From positions 744,001-808,000 of the forward strand of contig CBDCGS010000010.1 of NCBI GenBank assembly GCA_965216915.1: DNA of 64,000 nucleotides, given 5' to 3'. Each line of letters opens with the position of its first letter. The stretch's first letter is position 1. The translations under genes and the position numbers were made by a program. The notes under the pieces were generated by a model that saw only the letters and a program-made list of their open reading frames with translations, ran no database searches and was not told where the DNA came from. Below are positions 25,326 to 33,780 of the stretch, piece by piece. Source of the stretch: CBDCGS01 sp965216915. GTDB lineage: Bacteria > Pseudomonadota > Alphaproteobacteria > UBA828.

Positions 25326-27683
25326 ATGGCCCTGGGGGCTCCGCGCCTTGCGCGCATGGCAGTGATGCGCGGCGCGGCGGCGCTTGCGGTCGGTCTGCTT
25401 CTGGCGGCAGAGGCGGCCTATGCCACATCGGCGGGTCCGGTCTACCGGGTCGGACCCGACGAGCCTTATCAAACCCCGAGTGTTCTCGCCGACGTGGTGC
25501 CGGACGGCGCCGTGATCGAGATCGCCGCGGGGCAATACCTCGATACGCCGATCGTCTGGCGGCAAAGCAACATCACGATACGTGGCACCGGCGGCTTCGC
25601 GCGCTTCGTGAAGCAAACCGGCGGGTCCGTGCCGCCGGGCTTCTGGACCTTCGAGGGTGACGGCATTCTCCTCGAGAACCTCTGGTTCTCGGAGTTCTCA
25701 TCGCCTGCGCGCGACGCCACCGCGGTGCTTCACTCGGGCGGGCGGATGACCATCCGCGGCGCCTATTTCTACCGCAACGACAATGCCGTGCGCGCGGCCG
25801 GCGAGCGCGTCTCACTCACCATCGAGGCAAGCACCTTCGACAATAACGGCGCGCGCCGGGGCGCGGGCCACACGATCAACGTCGTGGACGCCGCCCGGCT
25901 CGTGGTCCGCGCCTCGTTCATCCAGGGCGCCGCGGGCGGTGCGCACATCCGGAGCGCCGCGCGCACCACCGAGGTTCTCTACAACCGGCTGACCGACGGC
26001 CTGCTCGGCGAGGCCGACGCGATTGTCGACGCCAGCGGGAGCGAAACGGCGCATCTCGTCGGCAATGTCGTGCACAAATCGAGCAAGGCGCTCGAGGGTG
26101 ATGTCGTCGTGCATCGCGGCGCGCCGAGCGGTGGCTTGCTCGCCGTCCTGCACAACACGATCGTGACCGAAAACGCCTATGGCGTGATCTTCACGATCGG
26201 AGATGGTGTGGAGGCGCAACTCGTTAACAATCTGCTGGTGGGCAAGGCGGCGACGCTCGAGGGCGAGGCGAGCGAGCTTGGCACCATGCGGGCGCCGGAG
26301 GACGCGCTCTACCGCGCCGAGAGGTACAACTATCAACTCCGCGCGGGCGCGAGCGCCATCGACGCGGCCGCGCCGGTGCCCGATGCGCTCGCGCATTTGG
26401 CGCCCCGCTCTCAATATGCCCACCCGCTGCGCCTGGCGCCGCGGCCCGACGACGGCAAGCCGGACGTCGGCGCGCTGGAGCATGCCGCGCACAATCCCTG
26501 GCTCACCGCCATGCCGGCGAACCGGTGGATCAGGATCGAATCCTACGGCGATCCGCCGCGTCGCCACGCCCATGCCGGGCTGGTCTACGACGAACGCCGG
26601 GGCCGGCTCGTGACCTTCGGCTCGGAGACCCATGGCTTCGACTGGGACAACGCCGTTCACGAGTTCGACCCGGTCTATCAGACCTGGCGCTCGCACCAGG
26701 AGAGCAGCGCGCCCTCGACCTATCGCACGGACGCTGCGGGCCGGCGCATCGCCGGCCGCGAGGGCACGCTGATGCCTTGGCCTATGCACACCTACGACAA
26801 CATGGTCTACGACCCGCAAGCGCACACGCTCGTCGTGACCTCCTCGCCGAAGCACAACCCGCACCATGTGGGGGGCGCCAATCCGATCTGGGTCTATGAT
26901 CTGGAGGCGGAGACCTGGACGATTCACGAGAATGCGGGCGCACCGCCGCCCGTCTTCTTTGGTGGCGGATCGATCTATGATTCCCGCCGCGACACGATCG
27001 TCGCCTATGGCGCGCTCCACGGCGATGTCGAGGTGCCGCTCGGAAAAGACCGCGACGTGCCCCGGGGCGGCGTGTGGGAGCTTGGGCCCGATCGGGCCCG
27101 CTGGACCCTCGCGCATCCGGCGAACCACCACAAGTTCCACTACATGCTCGAATATGAGCCGCGCAGCGGGACGGTCGCGGTGTTTGGCGACTTCCCGCCG
27201 AGCGCGCGGGTGTGGGTCTACACGCCCGGGCCGCGCGCGGGTGTGCCCGGCGAATGGGAGGCGCGCGTGCCGGCGGGCGAGGGTCTCCCCGCCTCGCGCC
27301 ACTATCCGGTCGCCTACGATCAGCGCGCGGGCGTGTTCCTTCTGCTTCCCGACGAGCCGAATGCGGGCAAGACCGAGACCTATGTCTACGATCTCGCTAC
27401 CAACCGAACCCGCCGCATTCCGGGCGCCGAGATGTTCCCGCTCTGGATGAACTACATGATGGTCTATGACAGCCGCCACGGCGTCTTTCTGCTGATCACC
27501 GGTGGCCACACCAAGGACACGTTCCTCGACCGCACGGACGTCTGGGCTTTCCGCCTGGACCTCGACGCGCTCGCCGAGGCGGCCGACGGGCCGGCAGGTC
27601 GCGCGCTTGGCGACGCGCCCCAGGGGCTCATCCCCCGCGCCGACATGTGGGTCGGCAGCCTGCGCGCGCCGCGAGAGTGGTGA
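25326..27683 (+). CDS. Exported two-domain protein: right-handed beta-helix plus Kelch-like propeller
   Basis: A 785-residue protein with no family name that I recognise as a whole. A signal peptide (RGAAALAVGLLLAAEAAYA, cut about residue 34) starts it. Residues about 40-385 look like a pectate-lyase-type parallel beta-helix: short strand repeats such as NITIRGTGGFARFV, RMTIRGAYFYRND, SLTIEASTFDNNGA, LVVRASFIQG and LLAVLHNTIVTENAYGVIF. Residues about 400-765 hold six Kelch-like blades, each with a Y-D/E-x-R-x-G-like turn near residues 419, 494, 549, 608, 662 and 712, and many His residues (KHNPHHVGG; NHHKFHY). Such folds bind or cut polysaccharides; no catalytic set is obvious. The start could also be the ATG at 25356. 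Confidence 0.8.
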   Translation: MALGAPRLARMAVMRGAAALAVGLLLAAEAAYATSAGPVYRVGPDEPYQTPSVLADVVPDGAVIEIAAGQYLDTPIVWRQSNITIRGTGGFARFVKQTGGSVPPGFWTFEGDGILLENLWFSEFSSPARDATAVLHSGGRMTIRGAYFYRNDNAVRAAGERVSLTIEASTFDNNGARRGAGHTINVVDAARLVVRASFIQGAAGGAHIRSAARTTEVLYNRLTDGLLGEADAIVDASGSETAHLVGNVVHKSSKALEGDVVVHRGAPSGGLLAVLHNTIVTENAYGVIFTIGDGVEAQLVNNLLVGKAATLEGEASELGTMRAPEDALYRAERYNYQLRAGASAIDAAAPVPDALAHLAPRSQYAHPLRLAPRPDDGKPDVGALEHAAHNPWLTAMPANRWIRIESYGDPPRRHAHAGLVYDERRGRLVTFGSETHGFDWDNAVHEFDPVYQTWRSHQESSAPSTYRTDAAGRRIAGREGTLMPWPMHTYDNMVYDPQAHTLVVTSSPKHNPHHVGGANPIWVYDLEAETWTIHENAGAPPPVFFGGGSIYDSRRDTIVAYGALHGDVEVPLGKDRDVPRGGVWELGPDRARWTLAHPANHHKFHYMLEYEPRSGTVAVFGDFPPSARVWVYTPGPRAGVPGEWEARVPAGEGLPASRHYPVAYDQRAGVFLLLPDEPNAGKTETYVYDLATNRTRRIPGAEMFPLWMNYMMVYDSRHGVFLLITGGHTKDTFLDRTDVWAFRLDLDALAEAADGPAGRALGDAPQGLIPRADMWVGSLRAPREW

Positions 27684-27718
27684 CGCCGGGCCTCCCGTGA
27701 GCCGGTGCGGTTCCGGTG

Positions 27719-28366
27719 CTAAAGCGCCGCGAGCGCCTCGTCGATCGGCGTGTCGCCCGCGACGATCTCGAAGGTCTTGCCGATCGTGTTGTCGCGCCCG
27801 AGGCACGCCACGATGACGCGCGCGACGTCCTGGCGGGTGATGGAGTGCGCCTCCTTCGAGAGCGGCTCGGCATCGTCGCCGACGCGGATCTTGCCGGTGC
27901 CCGCGTCGTGGGTCAGAAAGCCGGGGCGCACGATCGTAAAGTCGAGGCCGCTACGCGCGAGGTGGGCGTCGGCGATCGCCTTGGCCTTCAGGTAGTGGTG
28001 GAGCGTTTCCGGCGCGCGCTCCGGGCGATCGGCGGCGATGGAGCTCAGCATGATGAAGCGGCGCACGTTCATGCGCCCGCAGGTGTCCATCATCGCCATG
28101 GCGCCGTTCTGATCGACGTCGATGGTCTTTTCCGGGCCGGTCTTGGAGCCGGAGCCGGCCGCGAAGATCGCGGCGCGGCAGTCACGCACCGCATAGCCGA
28201 CGGGCTTTTCGAGGTCGCCGAAGGTGCACGTGGCGCCGAGCGCCTCGAGCGCGTCGCGTTGCGCATGGTCGCGGATCATCGCGACGGGCGTGTGCCCGGC
28301 CTCGACCAGAAGCGGAATGATCAGCCGCCCCGAATGTCCGTTCGCTCCCGCAATTGCCACGCGCAT
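27719..28366 (-). CDS. NAD(P)-binding Rossmann protein, atypical SDR
   Basis: A 215-residue atypical short-chain dehydrogenase of the NAD(P)H-binding (NmrA/YwnB-like) kind. The N-terminal cofactor loop is RVAIAGANGHSGRLIIPLL. RRFIMLSSIAADRPE and the YLKAKAIADAHLARSGLDFT block supply Ser/Tyr/Lys-like positions, and TIVRPGFLTHDAG follows. I set the start at 28366, where GGGAGG lies six bases upstream; the frame runs on to 28654 but would then overlap the eno promoter and start. It may be an oxidoreductase or a redox-sensing regulator. It faces away from eno and converges on the beta-helix/Kelch gene. Confidence 0.85.
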   Translation of the reverse strand: MRVAIAGANGHSGRLIIPLLVEAGHTPVAMIRDHAQRDALEALGATCTFGDLEKPVGYAVRDCRAAIFAAGSGSKTGPEKTIDVDQNGAMAMMDTCGRMNVRRFIMLSSIAADRPERAPETLHHYLKAKAIADAHLARSGLDFTIVRPGFLTHDAGTGKIRVGDDAEPLSKEAHSITRQDVARVIVACLGRDNTIGKTFEIVAGDTPIDEALAAL

Positions 28367-28456
28367 CGGCGCCTCCCTTTGTGTCGGTGCGCGGGATGAT
28401 GGCAGGATCGGGACAGCCTGGCCACCTGAGGAGACCCGCGCGCCGGCTGAAAAACG

Positions 28457-28485
28457 TTGCCGATCCGGCGACGCCCGCCTATCAC
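28457..28485 (+). promoter_or_regulatory. Candidate sigma-70 promoter for eno
   Basis: TTGCCG (28457-28462) and TATCAC (28480-28485) are separated by 17 bases in the divergent spacer before eno. Each hexamer matches four of six consensus bases. Start of transcription would fall near 28492, leaving a leader of about 29 bases. Confidence 0.45.
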
Positions 28486-28520
28486 TTGGCCGCCCCTCAC
28501 AAGCGATGCTGGTCCAAGCG

Positions 28521-29798
28521 ATGAGCGCAATCACCGACATACGCGGCCGCGAGATTCTGGATAGCCGTGGCAACCCGACCGTCGAGGTCGATGTCTGGCT
28601 CGAGAGCGGCGCCTTCGGGCGCGCAGCTGTGCCGTCCGGCGCCTCGACGGGCACGCATGAGGCGGTCGAGCGCCGCGACGGCGACGCCCGCTATGGCGGC
28701 AAGGGCGTGGCGCAGGCGGTGGCCGCGGTCAATGACGAGATCTTCGCGGCGATCGGCGGCATGGAGGCGCATGATCAGATGCGGATCGATCGCGCGATGC
28801 TCACCCTCGACGGCACGCCCAACAAGGCACGCCTCGGCGCCAATGCCATCCTCGGGGTGAGCCTCGCCGTGGCCAAGGCGGGCGCGGCCGAGCTTGCGCA
28901 GCCGCTCTTCCGCTATGTCGGCGGCGTCGACGCGACGCTGCTGCCGACGCCGATGATGAACATCCTGAACGGTGGAGCGCACGCCGACAACGCCGTCGAT
29001 GTGCAGGAATTCATGATCATGCCAATCGCCGCGTCGAGCATGGCCGACGCGGTGCGGGTCGGCGCCGAGGTCTTCCATGCGCTCAAACGGCGCCTACAGG
29101 ACGATGGCCACGCCACCAATGTGGGTGACGAGGGCGGCTTCGCGCCGGGCCTGAACAGCACCCAGGAGGCGCTCGACGTCGTGATGAAGGCGATCGAGGC
29201 GGCGGGCTATCGTCCGGGCGAGGAGGTCGCGCTCGCGCTCGACGTCGCCGCGACCGAGCTCTGGCGCGATGGCGCGTACCATCTGGTAGGCGAGGGCAAG
29301 ACGCTCGACGCCGCGGGACTGACCGCGTTCTACGAATCACTCGTCGCGCGCTATCCCATTCTCTCGATCGAGGACGGGCTTGCGGAGGATGATTGGGACG
29401 GGTGGCGCGCGATGACCGACGCGCTCGGGGGGCGTGTGCTGCTGGTTGGCGATGACCTCTTCGTCACCAACCCGGTGCGTCTCGGCCGCGGCATCGATGG
29501 AGGTGTGGCCAACGCGATTCTGGTCAAGGTCAACCAGATCGGCTCGCTGAGCGAGACCCTCGAGGCGGTGTCGCTCGCACGGCGTAACGGCTACGCGTCG
29601 GTCATGTCGCACCGCTCCGGTGAGACGGAGGATGCCACGATCGCCGACCTTGCCGTCGCGACGTGCTGCGGCTTGATCAAGACCGGCTCGCTTGCACGCG
29701 GCGAACGCACGGCGAAATACAACCAGCTGTTGCGTATCGAAGAGACCCTGGGAGAGACCGCGCGCTACGCCGGAAGCGCGGCCTTGCCGCAGGGCTAG
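28521..29798 (+). CDS. eno: Enolase
   Basis: A 425-residue enolase converting 2-phosphoglycerate to phosphoenolpyruvate. Landmarks are ILDSRGNPTVEVDVWLESG, the substrate loop VPSGASTGTHEAVERRDGD, NGGAHADNAVDVQEFMIMP, metal and catalytic segments SIEDGLAEDDWDGWR and DDLFVTNPVRL, and the signature SHRSGETEDATIADLAVAT then IKTGSLARGERTAKYNQLL. I use the ATG at 28521 (MSAITDIRG), which matches typical enolase N-termini; an ATG at 28506 is possible and neither has a good ribosome site. In most relatives it follows kdsA directly; here three other genes intervene. It supplies PEP for pyruvate and for Kdo synthesis. Confidence 0.97.
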   Translation: MSAITDIRGREILDSRGNPTVEVDVWLESGAFGRAAVPSGASTGTHEAVERRDGDARYGGKGVAQAVAAVNDEIFAAIGGMEAHDQMRIDRAMLTLDGTPNKARLGANAILGVSLAVAKAGAAELAQPLFRYVGGVDATLLPTPMMNILNGGAHADNAVDVQEFMIMPIAASSMADAVRVGAEVFHALKRRLQDDGHATNVGDEGGFAPGLNSTQEALDVVMKAIEAAGYRPGEEVALALDVAATELWRDGAYHLVGEGKTLDAAGLTAFYESLVARYPILSIEDGLAEDDWDGWRAMTDALGGRVLLVGDDLFVTNPVRLGRGIDGGVANAILVKVNQIGSLSETLEAVSLARRNGYASVMSHRSGETEDATIADLAVATCCGLIKTGSLARGERTAKYNQLLRIEETLGETARYAGSAALPQG

Positions 29799-29825
29799 CC
29801 GTGCCTCGGCCCGGCTGCGTGCGAG

Positions 29826-29854
29826 TTGACAACCGCCGGCGCGGGTGATTCGAT
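29826..29854 (+). promoter_or_regulatory. Possible promoter for ftsB
   Basis: A consensus TTGACA (29826-29831) is followed after 17 bases by the weak -10 TTCGAT (29849-29854). Transcription would begin almost at the ftsB ATG (29861), which also lacks a ribosome site. The weak -10 makes this uncertain. Confidence 0.35.
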
Positions 29855-29860
29855 CCGGCC

Positions 29861-30208
29861 ATGTCTCCGCGGCTTCGCGAGCTTCGCCGACGCGCGCGCC
29901 CCATCATCGCGCCGTTCGTCTGCACGCTTGCGCTGGTCTATTTCGTCTATCACGGGGTCCAAGGCGAGCGTGGCCTGCTGGCTTGGGTGCAGCGGGGCGG
30001 TGAGGTCGACGTGGCGCGCGCCGAGGTGCATCGACTCGCCGCCGAGCGGGCCGCCCTCGAGCGCCGAATCAGGCTCTTGAGTCCCGGCAGCCTCGATCTC
30101 GATCTCCTCGAGGAGCGGGCCAGGATCTTGCTCAATCGGGGCCACCCGGACGACATCATCTTGTTCGAGCGGTCTGTCGAACGCCGTCGAGGCACACCGG
30201 CCAACTAA
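29861..30208 (+). CDS. ftsB: Septum formation initiator, FtsB/DivIC family
   Basis: A 115-residue bitopic membrane protein. A basic cytosolic N-terminus (PRLRELRRRARP) precedes one membrane helix (IIAPFVCTLALVYFVYHGV). A periplasmic coiled coil follows (VARAEVHRLAAERAALERRI), and the family ending SPGSLDLDLLEERARILLNR then HPDDIILF. It belongs to the division complex with FtsL and FtsQ that activates septal peptidoglycan synthesis. Location between eno and pdhA is the usual place for this gene in alphaproteobacteria, which supports the call. No ribosome-binding sequence is visible before the ATG. Confidence 0.92.
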   Translation: MSPRLRELRRRARPIIAPFVCTLALVYFVYHGVQGERGLLAWVQRGGEVDVARAEVHRLAAERAALERRIRLLSPGSLDLDLLEERARILLNRGHPDDIILFERSVERRRGTPAN

Positions 30209-30211
30209 TTG

Positions 30212-30238
30212 CTTGCCTTGGCAAGGAATGACCTTGCC
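30212..30238. promoter_or_regulatory. Operator-like CTTGCC repeats upstream of pdhA
   Basis: CTTGCC-TT-GGCAAG (30212-30225) is a perfect 14-base palindrome, and a third CTTGCC half-site occurs at 30233-30238, 21 bases (two helical turns) after the first. They lie in the 111-base spacer before pdhA. Spacing suggests a regulator site controlling the pdh operon; no regulator is identified. Confidence 0.4.
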
Positions 30239-30319
30239 CGCACTTGTCAGCTATTCGGCTTTGACCTAGCTTGGAGGCACATCATCCGCGTGTCGCCGCC
30301 GGCCAGCCATGAGGGGGAG

Positions 30320-31348
30320 ATGACCTCGGCGAAGAAGAAGCCCAGGACCAAACGGACGCAAAGCGAGGCTTCGATCGAGGCGAGCGCGGACGATCTCGCC
30401 ACGTATTTTCGGGAGATGCTGCTGATCCGCCGCTTCGAGGAGAAGGCGGGCCAGATGTACGGCATGGGCCTGATCGGCGGGTTCTGTCATCTCTATATCG
30501 GGCAGGAGGCCGTCGTGACCGGCGTTCAGCACGCCTTGGGCGAGGGCGATACCGTGATCACCGGCTACCGCTGCCATGCCCACATGCTGGCGGCGGGGGC
30601 GAGCCCGAAGGCGGTCATGGCAGAGCTCACGGGCCGCGCCGGCGGCAGCTCCGCCGGCAAGGGCGGCTCCATGCACATGTTTGCGCCTGACCAAGGGTTC
30701 TATGGCGGGCACGGCATCGTGGGCGCGCAAGTGCCGCTCGGCGCGGGCCTCGGCTTCGCCCACAGCTACCGCGGCGGCGACCGGGTCTCGGTGACCTATT
30801 TCGGCGATGGCGCCGCCAACCAAGGGCAGGTGTTCGAGGCGTTCAACATGGCGGCGCTCTGGGACTTGCCGGTGATTTTCGTGATCGAGAACAACCAATA
30901 TGCGATGGGGACCTCCGTCACGCGCTCGACGGCGGTGGCGCACCTCGCTGAGCGCGGTGCCGCCTTCGGTATTCCGGGCGAGCAAATCGACGGTATGGAC
31001 GTGGTGACGGTGCGCGCGGCGGCGGAGCACGCGGTTGCCCATTGCCGGGGCGGGAAGGGGCCGATCCTGCTCGAGATGATGACCTACCGCTATCGCGGCC
31101 ACTCGATGTCGGACCCGGCGAAGTATCGCAGCCGCGAGGAGGTCTCCAAGGTGCGCAAGGAGCGCGATGCGATCGAGCAGGTGCGCCAGCGGCTTCTCGA
31201 CGGCGGCCATGCGACCGAGGATGCGCTCAAAGCGGTCGACAAGGAGGTCAAGGCGGTGGTCAACGAGGCGGCCGAATTTGCGCAGAACGCTGCCGAGCCC
31301 GATCTTGGCGAATTGGCGACCGACGTGGTCGTCGGGCGCCCGACGTGA
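30320..31348 (+). CDS. pdhA: Pyruvate dehydrogenase E1 component, alpha subunit
   Basis: A 342-residue subunit of the decarboxylating enzyme. It starts with a basic tract (SAKKKPRTKRTQSEA). TPP/Mg binding shows as SVTYFGDGAANQGQVFEAFN followed by VIENNQYAMGTSV. The active-site loop YRYRGHSMSDPAKYRSREE corresponds to the regulated serine loop of mitochondrial E1 alpha. I chose the ATG at 30320, directly after GAGGGGGAG; an upstream in-frame start at 30209 would translate the spacer that contains the palindromic repeats. It is the first gene of pdhA-pdhB-pdhC-lpdA-lipA, which builds the complex and supplies its lipoyl cofactor. Confidence 0.95.
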   Translation: MTSAKKKPRTKRTQSEASIEASADDLATYFREMLLIRRFEEKAGQMYGMGLIGGFCHLYIGQEAVVTGVQHALGEGDTVITGYRCHAHMLAAGASPKAVMAELTGRAGGSSAGKGGSMHMFAPDQGFYGGHGIVGAQVPLGAGLGFAHSYRGGDRVSVTYFGDGAANQGQVFEAFNMAALWDLPVIFVIENNQYAMGTSVTRSTAVAHLAERGAAFGIPGEQIDGMDVVTVRAAAEHAVAHCRGGKGPILLEMMTYRYRGHSMSDPAKYRSREEVSKVRKERDAIEQVRQRLLDGGHATEDALKAVDKEVKAVVNEAAEFAQNAAEPDLGELATDVVVGRPT

Positions 31349-31357
31349 GGTAGCGGC

Positions 31358-32341
<984 letters not shown>

Positions 32342-32392
32342 CCCGCTCGGGTGAACACCGCCTGACCTCAAGGGCGGACACGGGGAGAAACC

Positions 32393-33748
32393 ATGCCGAT
32401 TAAAGTGCTTATGCCGGCTCTGTCGCCGACGATGACCGAGGGGAACGTCGCGAGCTGGCTCAAGAACGAGGGCGACGAGGTCGTCTCGGGCGACATCTTG
32501 TGCGAGATCGAGACCGACAAGGCGACCATGGAGGTCGAGGCGACCGATGATGGCATCCTTGGCAAGATCGTCACGCCGGCGGGCAGCGAGGGCGTGCCTG
32601 TCAACGCCGTGATCGGCGTGATCCTCGAGGAGGGAGAAGACGCAGCGGCGCTCGAGGGCATGGATCTCGGCGCTGCGCCGGCGGCACCGGCCGCCGCGGC
32701 GCCCGCCGAACCCGCGCCGCCAACGCCCGCACCTGCCGCTCCGGCGGCCCAAGCGGCGGTGCCGCCCGCACCCGCGCCAGCACCGGCGCCCGCGGCACCT
32801 GCGGCCGCGGCGGCGCCGGCGCGCGCTGCCGGCGAGCGCATCTTCGCGAGCCCGCTCGCCCGCCGCATGGCGCAGCAAGCGGGGCTCGACCTTGCCGCGA
32901 TCGCGGGCACGGGTCCGCGGGGGCGCATCGTCAAGGTCGACGTCGAGGCCGTGATCGCCGCGGGCGGTGCCACCGCCGCGGCCGCGCCGGCCGTCGCCCC
33001 CGCGCCCGAGCCGACGCCCATGCCGGCGCCGCCCGTGGTCGCCGCCGTGCCCGGCGGGCCCTACGAGGACCTCAAGGTCAGCAACATGCGAAAGGTGATT
33101 GCGCAGCGGCTGCAAGAGGCGAAGCAGCAGGTCCCGCATTTCTATCTCACCGTAGATTGCGAGATCGACGCGCTACTCGCCACCCGCAAGGAGCTCAACG
33201 AGCGCACCGACGCCTACAAGCTCTCGGTCAACGACTTCATCATCCGGGCGACCGCGCTTGCGCTGCGCAAGGTGCCGCAGGCGAATGCGTCGTGGCTGCC
33301 GGGCGGCGTGATGCGCCGCTACAACACCGTGGATGTCTCGGTCGCGGTCGCGATCGAGGATGGCCTGATCACGCCGATCATCCGCAACGCCGATCACAAG
33401 GGGCTCGTCGAGATCTCGGACGAGATGAAGGCGCTGGCGAGCCGCGCGCGCGAGAAGCCGATGGGCCTCGCGCCGGAGGAGTATCAGGGTGGCACGGTCA
33501 GCATTTCCAACCTCGGGATGTATGGCATCAAGGAGTTTTCGGCCATCATCAATCCGCCGCAGTCGATGATCCTCGCAATCGGCGCCGGCGCCCAACAGCC
33601 GGTCGTGAAGGATGGCGCGCTCGCGGTTGCGACCATCATGTCGGTCACGCTCTCGGTCGATCACCGCGTGGTCGACGGCGCTCTCGGCGCGGAATATCTC
33701 CAGGTCTTCAAGGGCCTCATCGAGGACCCGCTGACCATGCTGCTCTAG
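32393..33748 (+). CDS. pdhC: Pyruvate dehydrogenase E2, dihydrolipoyllysine acetyltransferase
   Basis: A 451-residue core subunit in three parts. One lipoyl domain occupies residues about 1-80 with the modified Lys43 in EIETDKATMEVEA. A flexible Ala/Pro linker spans about 85-145. The peripheral-subunit-binding domain (FASPLARRMAQQAGLDLAAI) is near 150-185, followed by a second Ala/Pro linker. The catalytic domain runs from about 225 and ends with the acetyltransferase motif SVDHRVVDGALGAEYL. It passes acetyl groups from E1 to CoA. It has the compact one-lipoyl layout. GGGGAG lies before the ATG. The gene is 51 bases after pdhB and 32 bases before lpdA. Confidence 0.95.
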   Translation: MPIKVLMPALSPTMTEGNVASWLKNEGDEVVSGDILCEIETDKATMEVEATDDGILGKIVTPAGSEGVPVNAVIGVILEEGEDAAALEGMDLGAAPAAPAAAAPAEPAPPTPAPAAPAAQAAVPPAPAPAPAPAAPAAAAAPARAAGERIFASPLARRMAQQAGLDLAAIAGTGPRGRIVKVDVEAVIAAGGATAAAAPAVAPAPEPTPMPAPPVVAAVPGGPYEDLKVSNMRKVIAQRLQEAKQQVPHFYLTVDCEIDALLATRKELNERTDAYKLSVNDFIIRATALALRKVPQANASWLPGGVMRRYNTVDVSVAVAIEDGLITPIIRNADHKGLVEISDEMKALASRAREKPMGLAPEEYQGGTVSISNLGMYGIKEFSAIINPPQSMILAIGAGAQQPVVKDGALAVATIMSVTLSVDHRVVDGALGAEYLQVFKGLIEDPLTMLL

Positions 33749-33780
33749 CCTCGCGCCGAACCAACTCCTTGGAGGACACC

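Noticed and set aside
25812..27806. 664-codon minus-strand frame opposite the beta-helix/Kelch gene
   Set aside because: The plus-strand product has a signal peptide and repeated blade motifs; the antisense frame has neither a ribosome site nor a domain.
24402..28520. Mobile element or genomic island between kdsA and eno
   Set aside because: No integrase, transposase, tRNA or flanking direct repeat was found, and base composition does not change.
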